Below are positions 1 through 8,733 of a stretch of DNA of 64,000 bases, piece by piece. Under the pieces are notes generated by a model. The model was not told where the DNA came from. It did not search any database and was given only the letters and a program-made list of their open reading frames with translations. The DNA is from Clostridiales bacterium. Lineage in GTDB: Bacteria; Bacillota; Clostridia; Oscillospirales; Oscillospiraceae. The DNA lies in the NCBI GenBank assembly GCA_902362775.1, contig CABIXV010000005.1, positions 34,079-98,078 on the forward strand. The letters are read 5' to 3'. Position 1 is the first letter of the stretch. Each line of letters begins with the position of its first letter. The translations under genes were made by a program, and so were the position numbers.

Positions 1-26
1 GGGCTTTGTTTGATTCAGTCACAGGT

Positions 27-1754
27 TCAGCCTTTGAGACTCTCCGCCCAGACGGAGTATTTGGACACCTTTTCGTCGCACTCAGCCTGGGTCTGTCCAT
101 TGGCCAGGATATAGACCTTGACCTTGGGTTCGGTGCCGGAGGGTCGGACAATCAGGCTGGTCCCGTCGGTCATCTCATAGCGCAGGACATTGGAGCCGGA
201 CAGCTCCATAAAGGATTTGGAACCATCGGCCACAGCGACTACGGAGCCATCCTGGTAGTCCTTCTGCTCCTTTACCGCCACACCGGCAATCTCCACCGGG
301 GGCTGGGAGCGCAAGGACGCCATGAGCGCGGCCATCTTCTTTAGCCCGTCCAATCCAGGCATGACCAGATTCAGGGTCTTTTCCCCGTAGCAGCCGTACT
401 TTTGATAGAGCGCCTGGAGGGCATCGTAGAGCGTCATGCCCTGAGAGGCGTACCAGGCCGCCATCTCGGTGAGCTCCACACTGGCGGACACAGCGTCCTT
501 GTCCCGCACATAGTCACCCAGCATATAACCGTAGGACTCCTCGTAGGACATGATGACGCTGCCCTGGCCGCTTTCCTCCAGCTGGTCCTTCTTCTGGGCC
601 AGGAACTTGAAGCCAGTGAAGGTGTCATAGCACTGAAGGCCGTTGACCTCGGCCACCTTACGGGCCATCTCGGTGGTGACGATGGTTTTCAGAGCTACGG
701 GCTTGTCCGGCATCCTGCCTGTGCGGCGCTTGGCTCCGATCAGGTAGTCAAGCAGCAGTACGCCGGTCTGGTTGCCGGAAATGACCTTAAAGTTGCCGTC
801 CCCGGTCCTGACCATGATGCCCACCCGGTCCGCGTCCGGGTCGGAGCCCAGGATAAAGTCCGCCCCATGCCGCTTCGCCAGCTCCACCGCCAGGGCAAAG
901 CCCTCTGGGTTTTCCGGGTTGGGGGAGACCACGGTGGGGAAGTTCCCGTCCACCACCATCTGCTCCGGAACGCAGATGACGTGCTTCATGCCCAGACGGC
1001 GCAGGGCCTCGGGAATCAGTTGGTAGCCGGTGCCGTGGAAGGGGGTATACACCATTTTAAAGGTGTCCGCCACCTGCTCCACCACGGCTTTGTCATTGAC
1101 CTGCTCCATGACGTTGGCCAGGAATTTCTCGTCGGTCTCCGCCCCCATGAGGACGATTTGGCCGCTGGCTACGGCCTGGTCGTAATCCATGGTTTTTACA
1201 CAGGCAAACACGTCCAGCTCCTTCATCTTTTTGGCCACCTCGTCGGCGTGCCTGGGAGGGAGCTGGGCCCCATCCTCCCAGTAAACCTTATAGCCGTTAT
1301 ACTCCTTGGGGTTATGGCTGGCGGTGACATTGATACCGGCGATGCAGCCATACTCCCGGACGGCAAAGGAAAGCTCCGGCGTGGGGCGGAGCGCCTGGAA
1401 CAGACGGACAGGGACGCCGTTGGCGGCCATGACACAGGCGGCCTCTTTGGCAAAAATATCAGAATTGTTCCGGCAGTCAAAGCAGATCGCCACCCCCCGG
1501 GCGGCAGCTTGGGGCCCCTCCTCCAGAATCACCTGGGCAAAGGCCTGGGTGGCGTGGCGGATGACATGGACGTTCATCCGGTACAGTCCCACCCCCATGG
1601 TGCCCCGCAGGCCGGCTGTGCCAAAGGAGAGCTGATCGAAGAAACGGGATTCGATCTCCTTGGGGTCGTTCTGGATGGACTCCAGCTCCGCCTTCTCCGC
1701 GGCGGAGAGGGCAGGGCTGTGGAGCCACTCCTGGTATCTATCTTGATAGGACAT
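27..1754 (-). CDS. pgcA: Phosphoglucomutase / phosphomannomutase (alpha-D-phosphohexomutase)
   Basis: Interconverts glucose-6-P and glucose-1-P (possibly also mannose phosphates) in the cytoplasm. About 575 aa, the usual length for the long Firmicutes PgcA type. The phosphoserine loop TASHNP is at about residues 144-149, and the metal loop GSDPDADR and the sugar-phosphate end motif RPSGTEPK are both present. I start at the ATG at 1754, preceded by AGGAGGAT at the right distance; the open frame extends 17 codons further but without a ribosome site. The gene is single and leftward. Glucose-1-P is the precursor of the glycogen genes at 30.8-39.4 kb, so it likely supplies them as well as wall polymer synthesis. 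Family assignment is secure; exact sugar preference is not visible. Confidence 0.93.
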   Translation of the reverse strand: MSYQDRYQEWLHSPALSAAEKAELESIQNDPKEIESRFFDQLSFGTAGLRGTMGVGLYRMNVHVIRHATQAFAQVILEEGPQAAARGVAICFDCRNNSDIFAKEAACVMAANGVPVRLFQALRPTPELSFAVREYGCIAGINVTASHNPKEYNGYKVYWEDGAQLPPRHADEVAKKMKELDVFACVKTMDYDQAVASGQIVLMGAETDEKFLANVMEQVNDKAVVEQVADTFKMVYTPFHGTGYQLIPEALRRLGMKHVICVPEQMVVDGNFPTVVSPNPENPEGFALAVELAKRHGADFILGSDPDADRVGIMVRTGDGNFKVISGNQTGVLLLDYLIGAKRRTGRMPDKPVALKTIVTTEMARKVAEVNGLQCYDTFTGFKFLAQKKDQLEESGQGSVIMSYEESYGYMLGDYVRDKDAVSASVELTEMAAWYASQGMTLYDALQALYQKYGCYGEKTLNLVMPGLDGLKKMAALMASLRSQPPVEIAGVAVKEQKDYQDGSVVAVADGSKSFMELSGSNVLRYEMTDGTSLIVRPSGTEPKVKVYILANGQTQAECDEKVSKYSVWAESLKG

Positions 1755-1847
1755 AGAAAAATCCTCCTCTGGTGGTAAGATCAGGTTTCGCCCACAGTAT
1801 AACACAGAAAAAGGGAAATTTCCAGCCGCATTTGGGGGAAAACACCT

Positions 1848-2741
1848 CTAATCAGAGAGCAGGGCGGCCATATCCCCTGGCATCGGGCGGGAGAAGGACA
1901 GAAGGCGGCCAGTCAGGGGGTGAAGGAAGGAGAGCTCCGCCGAATGAAGGGCCGGGCGAGAGATCAGCGTCCGGTCTTCCCTCCCATACAGGAAGTCCCC
2001 GGTAAGGGGGTGGCCGAGATAGGCCATGTGGACCCGAATCTGGTGGGTTCGGCCGGTATCCAGCTCCAGACGGAGGAGGGAGCGGCCACTGTGGGCGGAC
2101 AGCACTCGATAGCGCGTGCGGGCCGGCTTGCCGTCTGGGCGGACCATCTGCTTCACCAGAGACCCGTCCTTCGGCCCCAGAGGGGCGCTGATGAGGCCGG
2201 AGGGGGGCTCCGGCCTGCCTTCACAGACCGCCAGATAGGTCCGTCGGAATCCCTCTGTGTGGAGTTGGCGTTTCAGAATCTCCTGGGCATGAGGGTGTTT
2301 GGCCGCCACCAGCAGGCCGGAGGTGCCACGGTCCAGCCGATGGACCGGGTGAAAGTCCGCAGAATCTCCCTCCAAATCGTAATGCCAGAGTAAAAAATTA
2401 CCCAGAGTATCATTATAATGCCCCGGACCGGGATGGACGGGGACACCGGGGGCCTTATTCACTACTATCAGGTCTTCATCCTCGTAGACGAGGTCCAAGG
2501 GGCCGGGGGCCGGGACAATGCCGCTACGCCGCTCCAGGTCATCCAGCCGGACGGAGAGAAGCTGGCCCACCTGGGGGCGGGCATCAGTTTGAACCCGCTG
2601 TCCATCCAGAAGAATGCCGTCCGGCCACCACTTAATCCGGCGGACCACCGTGCCCGACAGACCCAGCCGCTTTTTTAAAATAGTGTCCACTTTGCTCCCC
2701 TCCAGCTCCGGGGAAATGGACAACTCCAACCGGCGGCTCAC
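1848..2741 (-). CDS. RluA-family 23S rRNA / tRNA pseudouridine synthase
   Basis: Converts uridine to pseudouridine in structured RNA. About 297 aa. The N-terminal ~60 residues look like the small S4-type RNA-binding domain of the RluD branch (a basic segment with KKRLGL), followed by the catalytic domain with HRLDRGTSG, whose Asp is the nucleophile, and the RTHQIRVH motif. I choose the GTG at 2741, whose first bases overlap the stop of the upstream membrane-protein gene (GTGA overlap); upstream reading would run through that gene. It is the last gene of a three-gene leftward operon headed by a small HTH regulator. Which uridine is modified cannot be told from sequence. Confidence 0.9.
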   Translation of the reverse strand: MSRRLELSISPELEGSKVDTILKKRLGLSGTVVRRIKWWPDGILLDGQRVQTDARPQVGQLLSVRLDDLERRSGIVPAPGPLDLVYEDEDLIVVNKAPGVPVHPGPGHYNDTLGNFLLWHYDLEGDSADFHPVHRLDRGTSGLLVAAKHPHAQEILKRQLHTEGFRRTYLAVCEGRPEPPSGLISAPLGPKDGSLVKQMVRPDGKPARTRYRVLSAHSGRSLLRLELDTGRTHQIRVHMAYLGHPLTGDFLYGREDRTLISRPALHSAELSFLHPLTGRLLSFSRPMPGDMAALLSD

Positions 2742-3163
2742 AGCTTTTTGGTCCAGCGGTTCACATTGACCATGTAGAACACACAGTGGAGGGTGATGAC
2801 GACCGCCACTAGAGCGGTGGGAAATCCGCTGCCCAGCACCAACGTAAGAAAAAATACCGCCCACAGAAGATATAACGTCCAGTACCAGCTGGAATAGGCC
2901 GCCTTTTCCCGGATGGATACGTTGCGTTCGTCACGCTCCGCTCGCTCAATCTCCTTCCGCTCCTCCGGGGTCCAGGTCCGGTCAAAGTGGGCCATGAGGA
3001 GCCGGCTGCCGGAGAGACCGCCCAAAGCTCCGGCCAGGCCAAAGCACAGCCCACTGATAGGGGCCGTGAGGCGGTCCCCCAAAATAACCGCCGCTACGCC
3101 AAGTCCAACGGCGATCCCCAGACCGATCCCAGGGAAAAAATTTTTTGGTGGAAATTTTTTCAT
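2738..3163 (-). CDS. Small integral membrane protein paired with HTH regulator
   Basis: 141 aa of no recognised function. Two hydrophobic segments near the N-terminus (about residues 10-27 and 32-50, glycine-rich), a charged cytoplasm-like middle (about 58-82, rich in Glu and Arg), and two hydrophobic segments at about 88-110 and 112-130 suggest four membrane spans. Its ATG overlaps the stop of the HTH gene (ATGA) and its stop overlaps the start of the pseudouridine synthase. Small HTH plus small membrane protein pairs of this shape are common in Firmicutes; the membrane protein may sense a signal for the regulator, but that is inference. Confidence 0.75.
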   Translation of the reverse strand: MKKFPPKNFFPGIGLGIAVGLGVAAVILGDRLTAPISGLCFGLAGALGGLSGSRLLMAHFDRTWTPEERKEIERAERDERNVSIREKAAYSSWYWTLYLLWAVFFLTLVLGSGFPTALVAVVITLHCVFYMVNVNRWTKKL

Positions 3164-3363
3164 GGCTCATCCTCCTCAAACAAAAAGACTTCCTCGATGG
3201 TCAACCCAAAGTATTTGGAAATGCGGTGGGCCAGGAGAAGCGAGGCATTGTACCGGCCGTTCTCCAGGGAAATAATGGTCTGACGGGTGACGTCCACCTC
3301 GTCCGCCAGCTCCGCCTGAGAGATACGGCGCTCCTTCCGAAGCTCCGCGATGCGATTGGTCAC
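3160..3363 (-). CDS. Small XRE/Cro-type helix-turn-helix regulator
   Basis: 67 aa, essentially one HTH_3 domain: the QAELADEVDVTRQTIISLEN stretch is a textbook Cro/CI helix-turn-helix. The start is GTG at 3363 with AAAGGAGG just upstream. It heads the leftward operon with the membrane protein and pseudouridine synthase and is divergent from the phage head-tail module starting at 3536. A near-perfect inverted repeat lies between its promoter and its ribosome site, so it is probably autoregulated; the intergenic position also lets it control the phage module. A typical DNA-binding-only regulator; its ligand or partner is unknown. Confidence 0.9.
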   Translation of the reverse strand: MTNRIAELRKERRISQAELADEVDVTRQTIISLENGRYNASLLLAHRISKYFGLTIEEVFLFEEDEP

Positions 3364-3384
3364 CCAGACACCTCCTTTCGAGAT

Positions 3385-3400
3385 GTAAAGCGCACTTTAC
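3385..3400. promoter_or_regulatory. Candidate operator for the HTH regulator
   Basis: GTAAAG-CGCA-CTTTAC: two perfect 6-base arms around a 4-base centre, lying between the -10 box and the ribosome site of the HTH operon. A third copy of the half-site (CTTTAC) is at 3442-3447, on the other side of the promoter and facing the phage module. The size and spacing fit a Cro/CI-type dimer site. Confidence 0.6.
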
Positions 3401-3407
3401 AACAAGA

Positions 3408-3436
3408 AGTATAGCACACTTAACATTTTGTGTCAA
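3408..3436 (-). promoter_or_regulatory. Promoter of the HTH operon
   Basis: On the minus strand TTGACA (3431-3436), 17 bases, TATACT (3408-3413): a near-consensus sigma-A promoter about 45 bases upstream of the GTG start at 3363. Confidence 0.8.
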
Positions 3437-3535
3437 GCTGACTTTACTATTTAGAAAAAATTTTCATTTTTGCTCCTGCATGGACGGGAAGATACAACTT
3501 TTGGGGCGGGAGGGCACAGGGTGAGGAGGGATAGG

Positions 3536-3829
3536 GTGGCAAAGAAAAAGCTCCCTGGGAGGGAGGATATTTTAGAACGGATGTGGAAGCTGGCTAACGC
3601 CAGGGTGGAGGACGCGGTACGGCTGGCCTGCTGGCCGGAGGAGGAGCCGGGGCGGCTGGAGAAGTTGGAGCTGGACGGGCTCACCGAATTTAAGCGGGGG
3701 GCGAATGGGGTCATTGAGCTGAAGTTTACCGACCGGGCCAGATTGCTGGAGCTGCTGCTGGACGCGGCGGAACACAGCGGTCAGGAACAGGTGGATCGGT
3801 TCCTCCAGGCTATGGAGGGGCAGGAGTGA
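3536..3829 (+). CDS. Phage terminase small subunit (XtmA position)
   Basis: About 97 aa from the GTG at 3536, chosen because GGAGGG sits at ideal distance; the frame is open 22 codons earlier without a ribosome site. The protein is charged and helical, with a conserved-looking DGLTEFKRG segment in the middle. Its position directly before, and overlapping (GTGA), the large terminase is the main evidence. The subunit would recognise DNA and start packaging. It is small for the family (often 120-180 aa) and lacks an obvious N-terminal HTH, which would fit loose sequence recognition. Role by context; sequence similarity itself is weak to my eye. Confidence 0.6.
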   Translation: MAKKKLPGREDILERMWKLANARVEDAVRLACWPEEEPGRLEKLELDGLTEFKRGANGVIELKFTDRARLLELLLDAAEHSGQEQVDRFLQAMEGQE

Positions 3830-5088
3830 GAGAGCTGGTATTTTCCCCAAAACAACGGCGGGTGCTGACCTGGTGGCGGCCAGGATCTCCGGACCGGGAC
3901 AGGCAAGCTATTCTTTGCGACGGGGCAGTACGAAGCGGCAAGACACTGTGTACTGGCCTGTCCTTTTTTTGCTGGGCCATGGTGTCCTTTCACCGGAAGA
4001 ACTTTGCCCTGTGTGGCAAGACCATCCAGTCCATAGGCCGCAATCTGCTGGAGGAACTGCTGCCTCTGCTGGATGATATGGGATTCCGGTGCGAGAAAAG
4101 GACGTCCAAAAACCTGCTCACCGTCCGACTGGGGGGACGGGTCAACACCTTTTATCTGTTTGGAGGGCGGGACGAGGGTTCAGCGGCTTTGATCCAGGGG
4201 GTTACGCTGGCGGGAGCCCTGCTAGATGAGGTGGCGCTCATGCCTCGGTCCTTTGTGGAGCAGGCTGTGGCCCGGTGCTCGGTGGCGGGCAGCAGACTGT
4301 GGTTCTCCTGCAACCCGGAGTCTCCAGCCCACTGGTTTTATCAGGAGTGGGTACGAAAGGCGGAGGAGAAGAAAGTCCTGCGCCTCCCTTTTTCTATGGA
4401 GGACAATCCTGGGCTGACCCCTGAGGTATGTGAGAGATACCGTACCATGTTTCAGGGGACCTTTTACCGGCGGTTCGTTCTGGGAGAGTGGGTAGCCGCC
4501 GAAGGGCTGGTCTACGACTTTCTGGACGAGAGCTTTTGGAAAGAGGCCCCGGAGAACGGATTGGAGCGGTGGCACATCTCTGTGGACTATGGTACGGCCA
4601 ACCCCACCTCCATGGGGTTGTGGGGACAGCGAGATGGAGTCTGGTATCGGGTAAAGGAGTATTACTACAACTCAAGAGAGGAACACCGGCAAAAGACCGA
4701 CGAGGAGTACGCCGACGACCTAGCGGCTCTGGCGGGTGGACGGTCCATCCAGGGAGTAGTGGTAGACCCGGCTGCGGCCAGCTTCCTGGAAACTCTGCGC
4801 CGCAGGGGATGGCGGGTGCTGCCGGCTGACAACCGGGTCCTATCAGGTATTCGTCTCACCGCCAGGCTGCTAAAGGCCGGAAAGCTGGTCGTCTGCGCGG
4901 GATGCACGGCCGCCATCCGGGAGTTTTCCCTTTACCACTGGGACCCGGACTGCCAGGGGCGGGACCAGGTAAAAAAGGAGCACGACCACGCTATGGACGA
5001 AATCCGGTATTTCGCTGCCACGGTAGCCGCCCGAGAGGAGAGCCGAGGCGGTCTCTACGCCGGAGTGGTAGAGCGGAGCGGGTTTTAA
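3826..5088 (+). CDS. Phage terminase large subunit, PBSX type (XtmB)
   Basis: DNA-packaging ATPase/nuclease, 420 aa, full length for the PBSX family. The Walker A loop GAVRSGKT is at residues 33-40, and Walker B (GALLDEVALM, with the catalytic Glu) lies near residue 130. The C-terminal half carries acidic residues in the places expected of an RNase H-like nuclease (SVDYGTANPTS, VVVDPAA, HDHAMDEIRY). It starts GTG overlapping the stop of the small subunit. All motifs are intact, so the motor looks functional even though the element lacks other phage modules. It should dock on the portal encoded next. Confidence 0.93.
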   Translation: MRELVFSPKQRRVLTWWRPGSPDRDRQAILCDGAVRSGKTLCTGLSFFCWAMVSFHRKNFALCGKTIQSIGRNLLEELLPLLDDMGFRCEKRTSKNLLTVRLGGRVNTFYLFGGRDEGSAALIQGVTLAGALLDEVALMPRSFVEQAVARCSVAGSRLWFSCNPESPAHWFYQEWVRKAEEKKVLRLPFSMEDNPGLTPEVCERYRTMFQGTFYRRFVLGEWVAAEGLVYDFLDESFWKEAPENGLERWHISVDYGTANPTSMGLWGQRDGVWYRVKEYYYNSREEHRQKTDEEYADDLAALAGGRSIQGVVVDPAAASFLETLRRRGWRVLPADNRVLSGIRLTARLLKAGKLVVCAGCTAAIREFSLYHWDPDCQGRDQVKKEHDHAMDEIRYFAATVAAREESRGGLYAGVVERSGF

Positions 5089-5185
5089 AGACATAGTTCT
5101 CCCTTATTTTTGCGGCGGGAGATCAGACCCTGATTACCAATAGAGGCTGGTACTCTCAGATAATCCATAGAAAGGAGCAAACAGC

Positions 5186-6325
5186 ATGAAATGGTGGGAA
5201 CGAAAGCGGCGGGAGCCTCCCGCCCCGGTGGTCCAGGTACGTCAGGGAAAGGGACAGCCCTTCGGGGCGCTGGACCGTTATGTGCCCCTGAGCTCCGGTG
5301 AGGTGGAGCTGTACCGGGCGATCCGGGAGGGGGTCCCCCTAGTGGACGCCGCCATCTGGAAGCTGGTACGGCTGTGTGGCGGGACGACTCCCCGGTGTGG
5401 AGACGGCAGGGCTCAGGCGGGTCTGGATCGCTTTTGGCGAACTGTGGACACGGGCTGGGGGCAGCGGGGCGTCCAATCCTTCTTGGACCGGTATCTGGAC
5501 GACCTGTTCACCTGCGGCCACGGTCTGGGGGAGATGGTGCTGTCCGGCGACGGCAGGGATATCGCTGCCCTGCTCTGTGCCGATCCAGAGCAGGTAGAGG
5601 CGCGGCTGGGGGACAGCCCCATGGACTTCCTCCTGTGCCGAAGAGAGGCGGGGGCAGTCCGGGAGCTGCCCTGGCAGGAGCTGCTCCTGTTTACACCATT
5701 CCAGCCCACAGGAGACGCCCCCTGCGGGGTATCCCTGCTGCGCTCCATGCCCTTTCTGGCAGGCATCCTGCTGAAGATTTTTCAGGCCACCGGCCAGAAC
5801 TGGGAGCGGGCAGGTAACCTCCGCTTTGCGGTGGTATGCAGGCCGGGCCAGGGCGAGGAGCCCTTTGCCCAGGAGCGGTGCGGCCAGATCGCCCAGGAGT
5901 GGTCCTCCGCCATGGCCGCCGGCCGGGAGGGTCAGGTGCGTGACTTTGTAGCGGTGGGGGACGTGGACATCAAGGTCATCGGGGCGGACAGTCCGGTGCT
6001 GGACAGCCAAGTACCCGTGCGGCAGATTCTGGAACAATTAGTGGCCCGGACAGGCATCCCGCCCTTCATGCTGGGCCTGTCCTGGTCGGCCACGGAGCGG
6101 ATGAGCGCCCAGCAGGCCGACCTGCTGACCAGTGAGATCACAGCCATCCGCCGGACGGTGGAGCCGGCCCTGCTCCGTGTGGCGGAGCTGTGGCTGCGGC
6201 TCCACGGCTTTGACGACCGGGTGGAGCTGGAGTGGGAGGACATCGACCTGCAGGATATGGTGGAAGAAGCTCGGGCCGAGCTGTACCGGGCCCAAGCGGA
6301 CAAGTTGAGGGAGGAAATGGCATGA
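5186..6325 (+). CDS. Phage portal protein (XkdE position)
   Basis: 379 aa. Forms the dodecameric ring at one vertex of the head through which DNA is pumped. Recognisable features are the KIFQATGQNWERAGNLRF helix region, the segment GIPPFMLGLSWSATERMSAQ followed by QADLLTSEI, and the acidic C-terminus, all typical of PBSX/SPP1-like portals. It starts at ATG 5186 after AAAGGAG, and follows a 97-base gap after the terminase, the largest gap in the head half of the module. The stop overlaps the protease start (ATGA). Confidence 0.9.
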   Translation: MKWWERKRREPPAPVVQVRQGKGQPFGALDRYVPLSSGEVELYRAIREGVPLVDAAIWKLVRLCGGTTPRCGDGRAQAGLDRFWRTVDTGWGQRGVQSFLDRYLDDLFTCGHGLGEMVLSGDGRDIAALLCADPEQVEARLGDSPMDFLLCRREAGAVRELPWQELLLFTPFQPTGDAPCGVSLLRSMPFLAGILLKIFQATGQNWERAGNLRFAVVCRPGQGEEPFAQERCGQIAQEWSSAMAAGREGQVRDFVAVGDVDIKVIGADSPVLDSQVPVRQILEQLVARTGIPPFMLGLSWSATERMSAQQADLLTSEITAIRRTVEPALLRVAELWLRLHGFDDRVELEWEDIDLQDMVEEARAELYRAQADKLREEMA

Positions 6326-7254
6326 AGATCATAAAAGAGAGCCAGGGGGGGCAGGAAACAGAGGTGAGTCCGGAGGACCTGGCCCTGATCAACCAGCTGG
6401 CCCGCAAAGAGCTGACGGCGGAGGAGGTGTACACCTTTTCCGTTCGACTGTGTGACGACCAGGTGGACCGGGACTTTGAGCGGTTTTCTCCACAGACTTT
6501 GGAGGAGCTGGCCGGGCTGTTTGTGGGCAAGAGCGGAATTTTTGACCACCAGTGGTCCGCCCGGGGGCAGTCGGCCCGGATCTATAAAACGGAGGTGATC
6601 CGGGAGCCGGAAAAAATCACCTTGGCCGGGGACGGTTACTGCTGGCTGAAGGGCTACGCCTACATGGTGCGGACCGAGAGCGGCCGGGACCTGATCGCGG
6701 AGATCGAAGGAGGGATCAAGCGGGAGGTCAGCGTGGGCTGCGCCGTGGAGCGGGCGGTGTGTTCCATCTGCGGCGGGGACCTGCGGACTGGGGACTGCGG
6801 CCACCGGAAGGGCCAGGAATACGGCGGAAGGCTTTGTTTCGCCAGTCTGGAAGGGGCGAGCGACGCCTATGAGTTTTCCTTCGTAGCGGTACCCGCCCAG
6901 CCCCTGGCCGGGGTGATCAAAGGGGCGGGGCGGCATACCAGCCTGAAGGAGCTGGTCCGTCAGGCCCCCGGCTGTGCCCTGGAGCTGGAACGGCTGGAGG
7001 AGGAGGCCGAAACAGGTCGGCGTTATCTCTCCCGGCTACGGGAGGAGGTAGTCCGGCTTGGCATGCTAGCCCAGATAGGACTGGACCGGGACACCTTAAA
7101 AGGTGTGGCGGCCAAGCTGTCCTGGGAGGAGTTGCTGGCGATGGAAGATGGCTGCCGTCGCCGGGCGGCGGAGCGGTATCCGCTGCTCCCCCAGCTCCAA
7201 TATCAGCAGGACCAGGCCCCGGAGCGGGACAGGGACAGGGCGTTTTTGATCTGA
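6322..7254 (+). CDS. Capsid maturation protease / XkdF-like scaffold protein
   Basis: 310 aa from ATG 6322 (ATGA overlap with portal); the open frame upstream of this has no support. N-terminal half: an HK97-protease-like arrangement with His in GIFDHQWSARG (about residue 76) and Ser in KREVSVGCAVE (about 137-143). A treble-clef-like Cys/His cluster follows (CSICGGD..CGHRKG). Then the FSFVAVPAQPLAGV motif often seen in phage prohead proteases. The C-terminal ~90 residues are coiled-coil-like and charged, as in a scaffold. Function inferred from motifs and position between portal and capsid. The zinc-binding insertion is a family variant in clostridial elements. Confidence 0.75.
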   Translation: MKIIKESQGGQETEVSPEDLALINQLARKELTAEEVYTFSVRLCDDQVDRDFERFSPQTLEELAGLFVGKSGIFDHQWSARGQSARIYKTEVIREPEKITLAGDGYCWLKGYAYMVRTESGRDLIAEIEGGIKREVSVGCAVERAVCSICGGDLRTGDCGHRKGQEYGGRLCFASLEGASDAYEFSFVAVPAQPLAGVIKGAGRHTSLKELVRQAPGCALELERLEEEAETGRRYLSRLREEVVRLGMLAQIGLDRDTLKGVAAKLSWEELLAMEDGCRRRAAERYPLLPQLQYQQDQAPERDRDRAFLI

Positions 7255-7304
7255 GGACAGCGGCGGGGGATCTGCCCTGCCCTGCCAAATAAACAGAGGA
7301 GGAC

Positions 7305-7697
7305 ATGAGGATGAGCAAATTTTCCTTTGAAGAGATGGGAGCGGTGACGGTCAGCTTTGCCGCCGACACCGGCGTGAAGGGCGGCCAGGTGGTCAAGGTG
7401 ACATAGGATGGCACAGTTGGTCCCTGCGCGGATGGGGACGCCTTCTGCGGCGTGGCTCTGGAGCCCAGAAATGGGGCGGCGGCCGTCCAGGTGAAGGGCT
7501 TTACAAAAGTGTCCCGCACTGGGCAGCTGAACCTGGGCTGGGTGGAGCTGGCGGCGGACGGGCAGGGAGGCGTAAAGGCGGCCGAAGCCCCTTCGGTGAC
7601 TGTGGAAAGCGGAGCGGTCACACTGCCCTCCCCCGCCGGGGTCAGGGCCCTGGTGGTCAGCACGGCAGAGGACGGCACTGCTGTCCTCTGCCTGTAA
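7305..7697 (+). pseudogene. Head decoration / capsid-stabilising protein, split by an in-frame TAG
   Basis: A reading frame of about 130 codons with a good ribosome site (GAGGAGG) runs from ATG 7305/7311 to TAA 7697 and is interrupted only by one TAG at 7404-7406. Before it: MSKFSFEEMGAVTVSF and onwards; after it the same frame continues with DGTVGPCADGDAFCGVAL. One C-to-T change from CAG (Gln) explains the stop. The small beta-rich protein between protease and capsid is where decoration proteins sit. Either a nonsense mutation, a sequence error, or suppressed. Neighbouring module genes use TAG as a true stop (11397, 16550), so genetic recoding is unlikely. Confidence 0.75.
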
Positions 7698-7718
7698 TTT
7701 GGAAAGGAGCGTGTGAGC

Positions 7719-8732
7719 ATGGCGTTTTGTTACGATAATCTGAAGCTGGACAAGGGGATGTATCAGGAGGCGGGCAGTACCTTCACCCAGGTGCTAGAGC
7801 GCCAGGATCCCAGCGACCAGTACAAGGGAACCAGCCTGGAGGGGCTGGACGCTTTCCAGCGGCAGCTCAAGCGGTTTGATATCCGGGTAAAGGGAGCTGG
7901 CAGCGACGTAGTGGAAAAGTTTTTCCGAACCGCCGATTCCGCCGTCCTCTTTCCAGAGTACATCGCCCGGGCGGTCCGGCAGGGTATGGAGGAGAGCGAC
8001 ATTCTCCCCCACATCACTGCCGCTGTGACCCGTTTTGACGGCATGGACTACCGCTCCATCACCGCCGAGGCGGGAGGGGACAGTAAGGAGCTGCGCCACG
8101 TGGAGGAGGGCGCCTCCATCCCCGCCACCACAGTGCAGGTCCAGTCCAACCTGGTCCGGCTCCACAAGAGAGGACGGATGCTGGTAGCCAGCTATGAGGC
8201 GGTGCGCTATCAAAAGCTGGACCTGTTCTCGGTCACTCTGCGTCAGATGGGGGCCCACATCGCCCGGACACTGTTGGCCGACGGCGTGGAAGTGCTTATC
8301 CATGGGGACGGCAACGACAATGGGGCCGAGGCGGACCAGGTTAAGTCAACCGGCACTCTGACGTATGAGGACCTGGTGGACTTCTGGGCCAAATTTGACC
8401 CCTATGAGATGAACGCCCTGTTAGTGTCCGGGGATGTTATGGTCAAGCTGCTCAAGCTGACGGAGTTCCAGAACCCCCTTACCGGCCTGAATTTCCAGGG
8501 GACGGGCAAGCTGACCACCCCCCTGGGCGCCCAGCTGCTGCGTACCTCGGTCCTGCCTAGCGGCACCGCTATCGGGCTGGACAAGCGATTTGCCCTGGAG
8601 ATGGTCCAGGGGAGCGACGTAATGGTGGAGTATGACAAGCTTATCGACCGGCAGCTAGAGCGGGCCGCCATCACCACGATCTGCGGCTTCGCCAAGATCT
8701 TCCAGGGAGCCAGCCGGGTACTGGAGGTGTGA
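7719..8732 (+). CDS. Major capsid protein, HK97 fold (XkdG)
   Basis: 337 aa from ATG 7719 (AAAGGAG at good spacing; an in-frame GTG six bases earlier is too close to it). Composition and features fit XkdG-type capsid: N-arm region, SDILPHITAAVTRFDGMDYR (E-loop and P-domain area), the A-domain stretch TTPLGAQLLRTSVLPSGTA, and a C-terminal QLERAAITTICGFAKIF strand. Forms the icosahedral head shell. No truncation. Sits in canonical order after protease and decoration genes. Confidence 0.9.
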   Translation: MAFCYDNLKLDKGMYQEAGSTFTQVLERQDPSDQYKGTSLEGLDAFQRQLKRFDIRVKGAGSDVVEKFFRTADSAVLFPEYIARAVRQGMEESDILPHITAAVTRFDGMDYRSITAEAGGDSKELRHVEEGASIPATTVQVQSNLVRLHKRGRMLVASYEAVRYQKLDLFSVTLRQMGAHIARTLLADGVEVLIHGDGNDNGAEADQVKSTGTLTYEDLVDFWAKFDPYEMNALLVSGDVMVKLLKLTEFQNPLTGLNFQGTGKLTTPLGAQLLRTSVLPSGTAIGLDKRFALEMVQGSDVMVEYDKLIDRQLERAAITTICGFAKIFQGASRVLEV

Positions 8733-8733
8733 C

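Noticed and set aside
402..1778. 458-codon frame antisense to phosphoglucomutase
   Set aside because: The sense frame has all catalytic loops; the antisense product shows no domain.
7305..7697. TAG recoded as an amino acid in the whole phage module
   Set aside because: Other module genes end at TAG (11397, 16550) and none besides the decoration gene has an internal TAG.
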